Source: Streptomyces mutomycini (GTDB taxonomy: Bacteria; Actinomycetota; Actinomycetes; Streptomycetales; Streptomycetaceae). From it: a stretch of DNA of 45,529 bases. This document shows positions 23,381-34,223 of this stretch, one piece after another. Position 1 is the first letter of the stretch; each line of letters begins with the position of its first letter. The stretch lies in assembly GCF_001700505.1 (NCBI RefSeq), contig NZ_MAPV01000205.1, forward strand, positions 1-45,529. Direction: 5' to 3'. The position numbers and the translations under genes were made by a program. The notes beneath the pieces were generated by a model. That model did no database searches and was not told where the DNA came from. It was given only the letters and a program-made list of their open reading frames with translations.

Positions 23381-25326
23381 GCGCTTCCCCTCGTCGTCTG
23401 CGTGCCCGTCCCGCGCCGGCTGCGTACGAGCAGGATCCCGGCGGTCAGAAGTGCCGCGGCACCCGCTCCCGCGACGGCCGCGATGCCGGTCCATCCTGCC
23501 CCGCCCGGACCACTGCTGTCTGCGGCCCCCGCTCTACCGCCGTCAGCACCCGCCTCGGAGCCGCCGGGCCGCTCCGCCAGGACCGAGGCTCCGTGCTGGG
23601 GACCCGCCAGCTCTTCCCCCGGGACCGCCACCCTCAGTACGACGCCGATACGCGGGTTCTCGGCGATCTCGGCCGCCTTCGCCCCGAGGGTCACCGCGAT
23701 GTAGAAGTCGCCGTCCGCGTGCACCGGACGTACAGCGGAACGGGACTCGTAGCGGTTGGTCCACGCGACCGGGACGGATCCCATCCGCAGCGCGGCGGGC
23801 CGCCCGCTGTACATCACGGTCTCGCGGAACCCGCCCCCGCTGCCGACCGGAGAGCGCGCAGGGGTGAACAGCTGCGTCCTGCCGTACGAATGGGCGGCGG
23901 AGCTGTCCACCGTGGGCTCGTTGGCGAACTCCACGTCGTAGCGCACCTGCTGGCCCCAGCCGGCCGGAACCTTGTACCAGAGGGTCTGCGACGGCAGGAT
24001 CCTGTCCCGCCACACGCCCCGGCCGAGTTCTCCGGCGTCGTTGAAGCCGGTCCCGCCCCGCACGTCCCGCGGATCACCCGTCGGCAGCTCGGCGTCTTCT
24101 CCGCCCTCCCCGTACTCCGGCCGGGACTGCGCGGGGGTGACGCCGTCGGGCAGCGGCTCCTCCACGCCGTACAACAGCTCCAGGGGCCAACGGGCGCTGT
24201 CGGATCCCTTCTTGCTCTGCCGTTCGACCACCAGCCAGTAGCGGCCCGCCTTGTCGCAGCTGCGGTTCCCGTCCTCCGAACGGATACGGGACACGGCCGA
24301 GGTCAGCGGAGTCGCACCCTCCTGCTGGAGGAACCGCGCGGTGGCCGACTCGCAGGTGGCGTCGCCGTCGCCGTATGCCAGACCGGTGCTCAGGGCGTCG
24401 AGGCTGTCGACGGCCGCACCGGGCTGCGGGACCGCGGTGGCCGCGAAGTCCGCTGTCGAGAACGCGTCGAGACCGACGGCGTAGTACCGCTTCTCGCCTG
24501 GCCCGATGGTGTCCAGATACTGTCCGGGAGTCATGGCTGGAGCCTCGGCCGCGGTGGCCGCTCCTTCTGTCCGCTCGCCCTTCAACCGGTAGCCGTCCAC
24601 GGATAGTTGCGCGGACCTCTGCAGCTGTCGGGCGAGCGCGTCCGCGTCCGGTGCGTCGTAGTAACGCCCGTTGCCCGCTTCCGCGATGCACTCCAGCTGC
24701 TTCCGGGCCGCCCCTCGGACCTGGAAACCCACGGTGTCGATCCGCAGACCGACACCCTGCCCGCCGAGCCGCTCGGCGACCTCACAGGGCTGCGGCGTAC
24801 CGCAGTTGTCCTCGCCGTCGGAGATCAGAAGGATCGTGCGCGTCCCGACGGCGCCGTCCGTGGGCGCGGGAAGGTCCTCGGCGGCCTTCTGCAGGGACAG
24901 CCCGATCGGGGTGTCCCCCCGCGGCTGTACGCCCGCGACGGCCTGCTTCACGGCCGCCCGGTCCAGCGGAAGCACAGGACGTACGAGCCGGGTGTCCGCG
25001 CAGCCCTGCGTCCGGTCGGCCCCGTACACCCGCAGACCCGTCGGATGCCCTTCGGGCAGCGCGTCGACCACGGTCCCCACGGCCGTACGGGCGCTCTCCA
25101 TCCGGGTACGGCCGGTGCCGTCGTCGCCGCCCATGGAGCCCGAGGAGTCGAGCACCATGACGAGGCTGCCTCCGCCCGTGGTGTCCCTGTCGGCGGCCCC
25201 CGGCGCCGCCCGTACGGACGCCACGGCGTGTGACGCCCCCACCAGCAGCGCGAACAGTGCTCCACCGGCAACGGCCGCCGTCCTCGCCCTACGGCTGCGT
25301 GTCCCCGCCCTCGTCCCTGCACCCAC
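23377..25326 (-). CDS. membrane-anchored VWA-domain protein
   Basis: A 649-aa surface protein: signal/anchor (about 17-38), a von Willebrand factor A domain (about 54-240) with a complete metal-ion site (D60-S-S-G-S64, the Thr in GDTPIG, and LLISDGEDNCG), then two beta-rich extracellular units (starting near YLDTIGPGEKRYYAVGL and GTGFNDAGELGRGVWRDRILPSQTLWYKVPAGWGQQ) and a C-terminal membrane segment (about 615-637) with Arg after it. The intact MIDAS argues for ligand or partner binding. The GTG at 25326 has GAGGGGG 5 nt upstream; codons further upstream are open but lack a ribosome site. It is coupled to the downstream paralogue. The function is not known. Confidence 0.85.
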   Translation of the reverse strand: MGAGTRAGTRSRRARTAAVAGGALFALLVGASHAVASVRAAPGAADRDTTGGGSLVMVLDSSGSMGGDDGTGRTRMESARTAVGTVVDALPEGHPTGLRVYGADRTQGCADTRLVRPVLPLDRAAVKQAVAGVQPRGDTPIGLSLQKAAEDLPAPTDGAVGTRTILLISDGEDNCGTPQPCEVAERLGGQGVGLRIDTVGFQVRGAARKQLECIAEAGNGRYYDAPDADALARQLQRSAQLSVDGYRLKGERTEGAATAAEAPAMTPGQYLDTIGPGEKRYYAVGLDAFSTADFAATAVPQPGAAVDSLDALSTGLAYGDGDATCESATARFLQQEGATPLTSAVSRIRSEDGNRSCDKAGRYWLVVERQSKKGSDSARWPLELLYGVEEPLPDGVTPAQSRPEYGEGGEDAELPTGDPRDVRGGTGFNDAGELGRGVWRDRILPSQTLWYKVPAGWGQQVRYDVEFANEPTVDSSAAHSYGRTQLFTPARSPVGSGGGFRETVMYSGRPAALRMGSVPVAWTNRYESRSAVRPVHADGDFYIAVTLGAKAAEIAENPRIGVVLRVAVPGEELAGPQHGASVLAERPGGSEAGADGGRAGAADSSGPGGAGWTGIAAVAGAGAAALLTAGILLVRSRRGTGTQTTRGSA

Positions 25327-25362
25327 CGAATCCCCCTCGGCCACCCGCACATCACGAACACT

Positions 25363-25390
25363 TTGCTCTTGCAAGCTAATGATTTGCTTG
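25363..25390. promoter_or_regulatory. AT-rich TTGC-repeat element upstream of the VWA gene
   Basis: An AT-rich island with TTGC at 25363-25366, 25369-25372 and 25384-25387 and a CTTGCAAG palindrome (25368-25375), 37-64 bp upstream of the VWA gene start. It stands out from the G+C-rich surroundings and may be an operator or promoter. No protein can be named for it. Confidence 0.35.
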
Positions 25391-25448
25391 GGTGAACTCA
25401 AGGGTGCGCCCGTCACGGTCCGGCAACAACGGACCCCGGACAGCAGAA

Positions 25449-25475
25449 AGCCCCGGCCGCTCGGCGGCCGGGGCT
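25449..25475. terminator. hairpin terminator downstream of DLW-39 gene
   Basis: AGCCCCGGCCGC (25449-25460) pairs perfectly with GCGGCCGGGGCT (25464-25475) around a TCG loop. On the minus strand it follows the DLW-39 stop by 19 nt and is followed by CTTTCTG, as expected for its terminator. Confidence 0.8.
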
Positions 25476-25494
25476 CTTAGCAGACTGTTCCGTC

Positions 25495-25629
25495 TCACAC
25501 ACCTGAACCTGCGGGCACGGAGTCGGTCGCCTCCGTCCACAGATCCTGCTCGGCGCGATCCGCCTGGATCTGGCGGTACACGAGGAGCCCGCCGATGGCG
25601 GCCAGTGCGACCAGGAGAAGCTTCTTCAC
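25495..25629 (-). CDS. DLW-39 family small membrane protein
   Basis: A 44-aa protein MKKLLLVALAAIGGLLVYRQ... with one N-terminal hydrophobic segment (about 3-18) and the family tag QDLW (residues 28-31). The GTG at 25629 has GAGG 7 nt upstream. Streptomyces and other actinobacteria carry this small protein near gyrA. Its function is unknown. It may be a small membrane protein interacting with a larger complex, but nothing in the sequence says which. Confidence 0.85.
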   Translation of the reverse strand: MKKLLLVALAAIGGLLVYRQIQADRAEQDLWTEATDSVPAGSGV

Positions 25630-25675
25630 CGCGCGACCTCGTCTTTCCTTGACGTAAGGGGACTTCTGGCGCCCG

Positions 25676-25681
25676 ACTATA
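25676..25681 (-). promoter_or_regulatory. candidate -10 box for the DLW-39 gene
   Basis: TATAGT on the minus strand, a good match to the Streptomyces TAnnnT consensus, 47 nt upstream of the GTG. No clear TTGAC-type -35 is seen 16-19 nt before it, so the call is tentative. Confidence 0.35.
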
Positions 25682-25912
25682 CACACCGGCCGATACCGAT
25701 CGGTGACCTCCCCGGAACCCTGCCGCCACCGGTTCCAGACCCCCGTCGAGGCCTCTCCGGCGCCCCCGGAGCAGCTCCTCCGGGCCGGTTGAACCATAAG
25801 AGTGGTGTTCATCAGAAGATCGGCGCACCGGGGGCGTCGGTCCCGGTTTCGACGGGCCGGATCCACATCATCGGAAAGGTAAGCAAACCGGACCACCTGA
25901 AAGCGAGGGGCC

Positions 25913-26272
25913 ATGAGCACCTTCAGGGCCAAGAGCATCTGGACCGCCTTCATCACCGCCTTCTTCGCACTTCTCGCGTCGCTGGGCCTCGCCACCGCCC
26001 AGGCCACGGCCGCGGAGCCGACCGTCACGAGCCACGAGCACACGGGTGCGAACCCGGCAACCGCGGCCGCTCCCTCCGTCCGATGGACCCTTCCGCGTGA
26101 CAGGGCGCTGCCACCCACGATGAAGCAGCGCATCCGCGCCGAGGCGCACGGCTCCTCGCCGGCCACCCGCCAGCTGTCCGCGGACACCACGGACGCCGCT
26201 CAGGCGTCGAGCAGCTCCCGCACCGCCCACAGCGCCACACCTGCCGGGGACTCGGCCCCGCTGCCACCCTGA
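25913..26272 (+). CDS. small secreted protein, unknown function
   Basis: A 119-aa protein with a signal peptide (basic n-region RAK, hydrophobic core IWTAFITAFFALLASLGLATA, likely cleavage after ATAAE or QATA) and a Ser/Ala/Thr-rich, probably disordered mature part of about 85 residues. The ATG at 25913 follows GCGAGGGG closely. It resembles small exported proteins found near gyrA in Streptomyces (I think DUF6344, not certain). A hairpin terminator follows 20 nt after the stop, which supports a real transcription unit. No catalytic motif is seen. Confidence 0.65.
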   Translation: MSTFRAKSIWTAFITAFFALLASLGLATAQATAAEPTVTSHEHTGANPATAAAPSVRWTLPRDRALPPTMKQRIRAEAHGSSPATRQLSADTTDAAQASSSSRTAHSATPAGDSAPLPP

Positions 26273-26292
26273 GGGCGCCGCGAACGCCACCC

Positions 26293-26329
26293 AGGCCCCT
26301 GGTCCGGTTCACACCGGCGGGGGCCTTTT
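26293..26329 (+). terminator. terminator of the small secreted protein gene
   Basis: AGGCCCC (26293-26299) pairs with GGGGCCT (26320-26326), with an inner CCGGT/ACCGG stem, followed by a T run (26326-26329). Confidence 0.8.
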
Positions 26330-26456
26330 CCATGCCCCCGTACGTCCCCTGTCCTCACGGGCGGGCGCCCCGGCCCGCACCTGCGGAAGGGCACCCGGCA
26401 CCTCCGGCGGATTCACTGACCGGCCGGTGCGGGCGAACTCGGCGCCGTACATGCGA

Positions 26457-26489
26457 AAGGCCCCCCACCGTTACCGGTGAGGGGCCTTC
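26457..26489 (-). terminator. terminator of tRNA-Ile
   Basis: AAGGCCCC...CACCG pairs with CGGTG...GGGGCCTT around a TTAC loop, with a small bulge. On the minus strand it begins 4 nt after the encoded CCA of tRNA-Ile. Confidence 0.7.
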
Positions 26490-26493
26490 GTGC

Positions 26494-26570
26494 TGGTGGG
26501 GCTAACAGGATTTGAACCTGTGGCCTCATCCTTATCAGGGATGCGCTCTAACCAACTGAGCTATAGCCCC
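26494..26570 (-). tRNA. tRNA-Ile (anticodon GAT), CCA encoded
   Basis: A minus-strand cloverleaf of 74 nt plus an encoded CCA (26494-26496). The acceptor stem is GGGGCTA/TAGCCCC, the D arm AGCTCAGTTGGTTAGAGC, the anticodon arm CATCC-CTGATAA-GGATG gives anticodon GAT, and the T arm has GGTTCAAATCC. It lies downstream of gyrA with tRNA-Ala further on, the usual actinobacterial order. Confidence 0.96.
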
Positions 26571-26595
26571 GCCGCGCTGCTGCGCTGACTTCTGA

Positions 26596-26624
26596 AGATT
26601 AGCGCACGTCGGGGCCAGTCCCAA
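26596..26624 (-). promoter_or_regulatory. promoter of tRNA-Ile
   Basis: On the minus strand TTGGGA (-35, 26624-26619), a 17-nt spacer and TAATCT (-10, 26601-26596), 25 nt before the mature tRNA 5' end. Spacing and position fit a housekeeping sigma-factor promoter. Confidence 0.55.
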
Positions 26625-26641
26625 AATCGATACCCGGCGTC

Positions 26642-27328
26642 CTACTCGTCCTCGGCGAGAGTGAGCTCCACGCCACCCACGAAGCCGGCCGACAGGTTGT
26701 AGATGAACGCGCCCAGCGTCGCCAGCGCCGTGGCCAGCACCACATCGATCACCGCGATGACCGAGGTGAAGATGAGGACGCGGGGCAGCGAGAGGAACGA
26801 CTGCAGATCGAAGCCGTTGCTCTCGTTCGAGCCGGTGGCCTCGCTGATCGTGCCGCCCACGGTGGAGAAGACCCCCATCGCGTCCATCACCATCCACAGA
26901 ACGGCGGCCGCGACCACCGTGCAGATGCCGAGGGCGATGGAGAGCAGGAAACTGACCTTCATCACCGACCACGGATCGGCCTTCGCCACCCGCAGACGCG
27001 CCTTACGGGTACGCGGAGTGGTCCGCGCCCCTGTACGGGGCAGCCGGGTCGCCTGCGCGCCGCCCACGCCCTGTACACCGCCCTGTGTGCCTTCGCCCCG
27101 CGTACCGCCCGCAGGCGACTGGTACGCCTGGGGCGGGTGGTAGGGCCCCGCCTTGCCCGGTGCGGGCTCCCGCTCGCCGGGCAACGGCCCGGTCGCGTAC
27201 CCCTCGTACTGCGGCTGAGGTCCCCGAGTGTCCGTCACAGTGCCCCCTTGGGAGTCCGTGGCAGGGCCACGGACGCCGTTCGCGCCTGCTCCGGAAGCGG
27301 CCGAACCGGCGCCCGTGGCTCCACTCAC
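26642..27328 (-). CDS. DUF3566 family membrane protein
   Basis: A 228-aa protein. The first 115 residues are Gly/Pro/Gln/Thr-rich and disordered. The DUF3566 domain (about 115-228) begins RLRVAKADPWSVMKVSFLLSIALG and has two membrane segments (about 122-148 and 188-215). The GTG at 27328 has GAGGAG lying across the gyrA stop codon, 3 nt away, so translation follows gyrA. The Mycobacterium homologue Rv0007 occupies the same place after gyrA. The function is not established; a link to cell-shape proteins near the gyr operon is only suggested. Confidence 0.9.
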   Translation of the reverse strand: MSGATGAGSAASGAGANGVRGPATDSQGGTVTDTRGPQPQYEGYATGPLPGEREPAPGKAGPYHPPQAYQSPAGGTRGEGTQGGVQGVGGAQATRLPRTGARTTPRTRKARLRVAKADPWSVMKVSFLLSIALGICTVVAAAVLWMVMDAMGVFSTVGGTISEATGSNESNGFDLQSFLSLPRVLIFTSVIAVIDVVLATALATLGAFIYNLSAGFVGGVELTLAEDE

Positions 27329-27331
27329 GCT

Positions 27332-29959
<2,628 letters not shown>

Positions 29960-30005
29960 TGCTGGTCAAAGTCCTTTCGCGCTGCGGCTTGCTTGTACGG
30001 CCGAC

Positions 30006-32051
30006 TCAGATGTCGAGGAAGCGGACGTCCTTGGCGTTGCGCTGGATGAACGAGCGCCGTGCCTCGACGTCCTCACCCATCAGCACCGAGAAGAGGTCGT
30101 CGGCCTGCGCCGCGTCGTCCAGCGTGACCTGGCCCAGCACACGGTGGTCGATGTCCATCGTGGTGATGCGGAGCTCCTCGGCGTTCATCTCGCCGAGACC
30201 CTTGAAGCGCTGGATCGAGTCTTCCTTGATCCGCTTGCCGTTCTGCTTGCCGAGCGCCACCAGGGCGTCGCGCTCACGGTCCGAGTACGCGTACTCGAAG
30301 TCGTCGCGGCCCCACTTGATCTTGTAGAGCGGCGGGCGCGACAGATAGACGTGCCCGGACTCGACCAGCGGACGCATGAAGCGGAACAGGAAGGTCAGCA
30401 GCAGGGTGTTGATGTGCTGGCCGTCGACGTCGGCGTCCGCCATCAGAATGATCTTGTGATAGCGGAGCTTCTCGATGTCGAAGTCCTCGTGGACCCCGGT
30501 GCCGAAGGCCGAGATCAGCGCCTGGACCTCGGTGTTCTGCAGGATCTTGTCGATGCGGGCCTTCTCGACGTTCAGGATCTTGCCGCGGATCGGCAGGATG
30601 GCCTGGTACATCGGGTTACGGCCGGACTTCGCCGAACCACCGGCGGAGTCACCCTCGACGATGAAGATCTCGCACTTCGTCGGGTCGTTCGACTGGCAGT
30701 CACTCAGCTTGCCGGGTAGCGAGGCGCTCTCCAGGAGCCCCTTGCGCCGGGTCAGGTCACGGGCCTTGCGCGCCGCGACCCGGGCCGTGGACGCCGCGAT
30801 CCCCTTGCGGATGATGTCCGCGGCCTCGTTGGGGTTCCGGTCGAACCAGTCCGTCAACTGCTCGTGGACGACCTTCTGCACGAAGGTCTTCGCCTCGGTG
30901 TTGCCCAGCTTGGTCTTCGTCTGGCCCTCGAACTGCGGCTCGCCCAGCTTCACCGAGATGATCGCCGTCAGACCCTCGCGGACGTCCTCACCGGTGAGGT
31001 TGTCGTCCTTCTCACGCAGCAGCTTCTTGTCGCGCGCGTAGCGGTTGACCAGCGAGGTCAGCGCCGCACGGAAGCCCTCCTCGTGCGTACCGCCCTCGTG
31101 CGTGTGGATCGCGTTGGCGAAGGAGTAGACACCCTCGGTGTACTGCGTGTTCCACTGCATGGCGATCTCGGCCGACAGGAGCCGGTCCTTGTCCTCGGCC
31201 TCGATGTCGATCACCGACTGGTGAATGAGGTCGCCCTTGCGGGAGTTGAGGTACTTGACGAAGTCGACGATGCCGTCCTCGTAGTGGTACTTGACCGTCC
31301 GGGTCGGCTCCTCCTCGGGGACGTCGACGGCCTCGGCGCTGTCCGCGCCGGCCGTGGCCCTCGCCGCCTCGCGCTCGTCGGTCAGCTTGAGGGTGAGTCC
31401 CTTGTTGAGGAACGCCATCTCCTGGAAGCGGCGCGAGAGGGTCTCGAAGGAGTAGTCGGTGGTCTCGAAGACGTCTCCGTCTGCCCAGAAGGTGACGGTC
31501 GTCCCCGACTCCTCGGTGGCCTCGTGACGGGCCAGCGGGGCTGTCGGGACACCGAGCTTGTAGTCCTGGGTCCAGCGGTAGCCGTCCGTCTTGACCTCCA
31601 CGGCCACCCGCGTGGACAGGGCGTTGACGACGGACACGCCGACGCCGTGCAGACCACCGGAGACGGCGTAACCGCCGCCGCCGAACTTGCCGCCCGCGTG
31701 CAGCACGGTGAGGACGACCTCGACGGCCGGCTTGCCCTCGGACGGCACGATGCCGACCGGGATACCGCGGCCGTTGTCGATCACACGCACCCCGCCGTCG
31801 GCGAGGATCGTGACGTCGATGGTGTCCGCGTGCCCGGCCATCGCCTCGTCGACCGAGTTGTCGACAACCTCTTGCACGAGGTGGTGGAGACCGCGCTCAC
31901 CTGTCGACCCGATGTACATACCGGGTCGCTTGCGGACCGCGTCCAGGCCTTCGAGCACGGTGATCGCGCTGGCGTCGTACGAGGCGGTGACCTCGCCGTG
32001 CTCACCGGCTGTGGACGGGATGTTCTCGTTGGGGTTGCCGGAATCGGCCAC
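30006..32051 (-). CDS. gyrB: DNA gyrase subunit B
   Basis: The ATPase subunit of gyrase, 681 aa from the GTG at 32051. The GHKL ATPase domain shows EVVDNSVDEAMAG, DNGRGIPVG and GGLHGVGVSVVNALS; the TOPRIM domain shows EGDSAGG, PIRGKILNVEKARIDKIL and DADVDGQHI; the gyrase-B tail ends AKDVRFLDI. AAAGGG lies 6 nt before the GTG. The in-frame ATG at 32075 would add 8 residues. A 426-bp leader separates it from dciA, long enough for its own supercoiling-sensitive promoter. Confidence 0.97.
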   Translation of the reverse strand: MADSGNPNENIPSTAGEHGEVTASYDASAITVLEGLDAVRKRPGMYIGSTGERGLHHLVQEVVDNSVDEAMAGHADTIDVTILADGGVRVIDNGRGIPVGIVPSEGKPAVEVVLTVLHAGGKFGGGGYAVSGGLHGVGVSVVNALSTRVAVEVKTDGYRWTQDYKLGVPTAPLARHEATEESGTTVTFWADGDVFETTDYSFETLSRRFQEMAFLNKGLTLKLTDEREAARATAGADSAEAVDVPEEEPTRTVKYHYEDGIVDFVKYLNSRKGDLIHQSVIDIEAEDKDRLLSAEIAMQWNTQYTEGVYSFANAIHTHEGGTHEEGFRAALTSLVNRYARDKKLLREKDDNLTGEDVREGLTAIISVKLGEPQFEGQTKTKLGNTEAKTFVQKVVHEQLTDWFDRNPNEAADIIRKGIAASTARVAARKARDLTRRKGLLESASLPGKLSDCQSNDPTKCEIFIVEGDSAGGSAKSGRNPMYQAILPIRGKILNVEKARIDKILQNTEVQALISAFGTGVHEDFDIEKLRYHKIILMADADVDGQHINTLLLTFLFRFMRPLVESGHVYLSRPPLYKIKWGRDDFEYAYSDRERDALVALGKQNGKRIKEDSIQRFKGLGEMNAEELRITTMDIDHRVLGQVTLDDAAQADDLFSVLMGEDVEARRSFIQRNAKDVRFLDI

Positions 32052-32477
32052 GAAGCGCCCTTTCTGGCACAGCACAGGCCGTTCTCCGGCAGGCGGGAGC
32101 GGCTGCGTCGTTCGGCTTGTATCGACGACTCCCGCGAGGAAGCGGGATTGTCCATCAGTCTACCGGTAGCTCTGACATGAATGGGGGTTTGCCGGTGCCT
32201 GAGTACGCATGTGCCGCCCTGAATGAGCGGCTGACGACTCCCCATATTCGGGAAGGGTCCCCGGGAGGCTCACGAGGGCTTTGTGCGCTTCGGGCTGTCA
32301 ACCTCCCGCTACGGTGAGGGACGCTCCACGCTCTCCACGCGAACCGAATCGCCACATAGCAGCACAGACCGGAAACACCGGACCGTCGGCAAATCGTCAC
32401 AGAAGGAGGAAATCCGCCCTCCAGGCCGGTCGCGGCACGAGCCGGGAACCGAAGACTCCCGATAAGGAAAGCCCTGC
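32052..32477 (-). promoter_or_regulatory. gyrB upstream region
   Basis: A 426-bp non-coding stretch between dciA and gyrB. On the minus strand it has a TTGACA (32301-32296) without a matching TAnnnT at the right distance, a TAGACT (32162-32157) without a clear -35, and a short hairpin CCCGC/GCGGG (32131-32146) in the presumed leader. No gene is supported here. The region must contain the gyrB promoter, but its exact position is unclear. Confidence 0.5.
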
Positions 32478-33038
32478 TCAGCCGTAGGTGTCGCCGGGCC
32501 CTTTGCTCCCCGGAGCCCGGAGAGGGCCGAATCTGCGCTGCGGGCCGCCCGGACCGAGCACTTTGATCATCCGCACCGTGCCCTGGCCCAGATCCGTGTT
32601 CAGCCGGGCCACCAGCTGCGGCGCCAGCAGCCGGAGCTGCGTCGCCCATGCCGTCGAATCGCACTGCACGGTCAGAACCCGCTCGGCCGGATCCTCGTCG
32701 TACCGCACCGGCACACAGTGATTGGCCAGATCTCCACCGACGATCTGCGGCCAGCGGCCCATCACGCCGCCGACAGCCGCCGGGGTCTCCCAGCCCCGCT
32801 CCGTGATGAGCCGGTTGATCGCCGATCCCAGGGCCAGCGGATCACGGCCGTCGGACCGGGCGCCCGACCGCAGACCGCCGCCCCGCCTCGCCTGGTTTTT
32901 CTGCTGTGCCGCCGCGCCCCGGGCACGGGCCTGCTCCTTCGCCGCGCGGAGGGCCACGCGCGCCAGATCCACGCCCGACACCTCGGGCTGCTTCACCGGG
33001 CCCTGCGTGGGCCCTCCCTGCTCGTCCGGGCCGCTCAC
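32478..33038 (-). CDS. dciA: DciA/DUF721 replicative-helicase accessory protein
   Basis: A 186-aa protein with a basic, Ala/Arg/Gln-rich N-terminal half (about 1-65) and a C-terminal DUF721 domain (about 75-165: LALGSAINRLITERGWETPAAVGGVMGRWPQIVGGDLANHCVPV...LTVQCDSTAWATQLRLLAPQLVARLN). DUF721 proteins include DciA, the ancestral DnaB helicase-loading factor; the mycobacterial homologue Rv0004 is essential for replication and lies in the same place. The GTG at 33038 overlaps the recF stop by four bases, so the two are translated together. Confidence 0.9.
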   Translation of the reverse strand: MSGPDEQGGPTQGPVKQPEVSGVDLARVALRAAKEQARARGAAAQQKNQARRGGGLRSGARSDGRDPLALGSAINRLITERGWETPAAVGGVMGRWPQIVGGDLANHCVPVRYDEDPAERVLTVQCDSTAWATQLRLLAPQLVARLNTDLGQGTVRMIKVLGPGGPQRRFGPLRAPGSKGPGDTYG

Positions 33039-34165
33039 AGCCGCTCCACCGCTCCGGCGGACACCGCGTACCGCGCTCCGGCCAGCGCTCCCGGGACGTC
33101 GTCCTCCACAGCGGCGGTCACCAGCACCTGTTCACCGGGGGCCACCAGCTCCGCCAGCCGCTCGCGACGCCGCGCGTCCAGCTCGGCGAACACGTCGTCG
33201 AGCACCAGCACCGGCTCGTTGCCCTCGGCGCGCAGGAGGTCGTACGAGGCGAGCCGCAGCGCCAGCGCGTACGACCAGGACTCGCCGTGGCTCGCGTAGC
33301 CCTTCGCCGGCATACCGCGCAGGCCCAGCACCAGGTCGTCCCGGTGCGGGCCGACCAGGGTCACCCCGCGCTCGATCTCCTGCTTGCGTGCCTCCACCAG
33401 CGCCGCCATCACCTGCTCGTACAGCTCCTCGCGGGTGCGCGCGGGCTCCACATCGGCACCGACCGAGCTGCGGTACTCCAGCGTCACGGGTCCACCGCCC
33501 GGGGCGACGTCCCCGTACGCCTTGTCCGCCAGCGGCTGCAGGGTAGCGATCAGGTCCAGCCGCTGCGCCAGCAGCTCCGCCCCCACCCGGCCCAGGTGCT
33601 GGTCCCACACGTCGAGCGTGGACAGATCCATCGACCTGCCCCCGTGCCTGCGGGCCATGGCCGCGGACTTCAGCAGGGTGTTGCGCTGCTTCAGGACCCG
33701 TTCGTAGTCGGAGCGCACTCCGGCCATCCGGGGGGAGCGCGCCGTGATCAACTCGTCCAGGAAGCGCCGGCGCTCGCCGGGATCGCCCTTCACCAGAGCC
33801 AGATCCTCGGGAGCGAAAAGCACCGTCCGCACTATCCCCAGGACGTCGCGCGGCCTGACCTGCGAGGACCTGTTGATGCGGGCCCTGTTGGCGCGGCCCG
33901 GATTGAGCTCGAGCTCGATCAGCTGCGAGCGCTCGCCCTGGGTGACCGCGGCACGCACGACGGCGCGCTCCGCGCCCATCCGCACCAGGGGGGCATCGGA
34001 CGACACCCGGTGGCTGCCGAGCGTGGCGAGATAGCCGACCGCCTCCACCAGATTGGTCTTGCCCTGGCCGTTGGCCCCCACGAACGCGGTGACGCCCGGA
34101 TCGAGAGGCACCTCGACCCGGGCGTACGAGCGGAAGTCGGCCAGCGAGAGATGCGTGACGTGCAT
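33035..34165 (-). CDS. recF: DNA replication and repair protein RecF
   Basis: A 376-aa SMC-like ATPase that loads RecA at gapped DNA with RecO and RecR. Walker A is G30-ANGQGK-T37; the signature LRLASYDLLRAEGNEPVLVLDDVFAELD carries Walker B and the D-loop. It starts with the usual MHVTHLSLADFRSYARVEVPLDPGV. It lies 58 nt after gnd and overlaps dciA. Confidence 0.96.
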   Translation of the reverse strand: MHVTHLSLADFRSYARVEVPLDPGVTAFVGANGQGKTNLVEAVGYLATLGSHRVSSDAPLVRMGAERAVVRAAVTQGERSQLIELELNPGRANRARINRSSQVRPRDVLGIVRTVLFAPEDLALVKGDPGERRRFLDELITARSPRMAGVRSDYERVLKQRNTLLKSAAMARRHGGRSMDLSTLDVWDQHLGRVGAELLAQRLDLIATLQPLADKAYGDVAPGGGPVTLEYRSSVGADVEPARTREELYEQVMAALVEARKQEIERGVTLVGPHRDDLVLGLRGMPAKGYASHGESWSYALALRLASYDLLRAEGNEPVLVLDDVFAELDARRRERLAELVAPGEQVLVTAAVEDDVPGALAGARYAVSAGAVERL

Positions 34166-34223
34166 GGTCGCCGACCTTTCCGACTGCTCTGCTGTGTGCT
34201 GCTGTACCGCCTGCTGCCGACGG

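Noticed and set aside
31857..31868. GTTGTCGACAAC palindrome
   Set aside because: It lies in gyrB codons for the invariant EVVDNSVDE motif, so protein sequence explains it.
32402..32412. AAGGAGGAAAT, a strong ribosome-site-like sequence on the plus strand in the gyrB leader
   Set aside because: No ATG, GTG or TTG with a credible open frame lies 5-12 nt downstream, and the downstream sequence is antisense to dciA.
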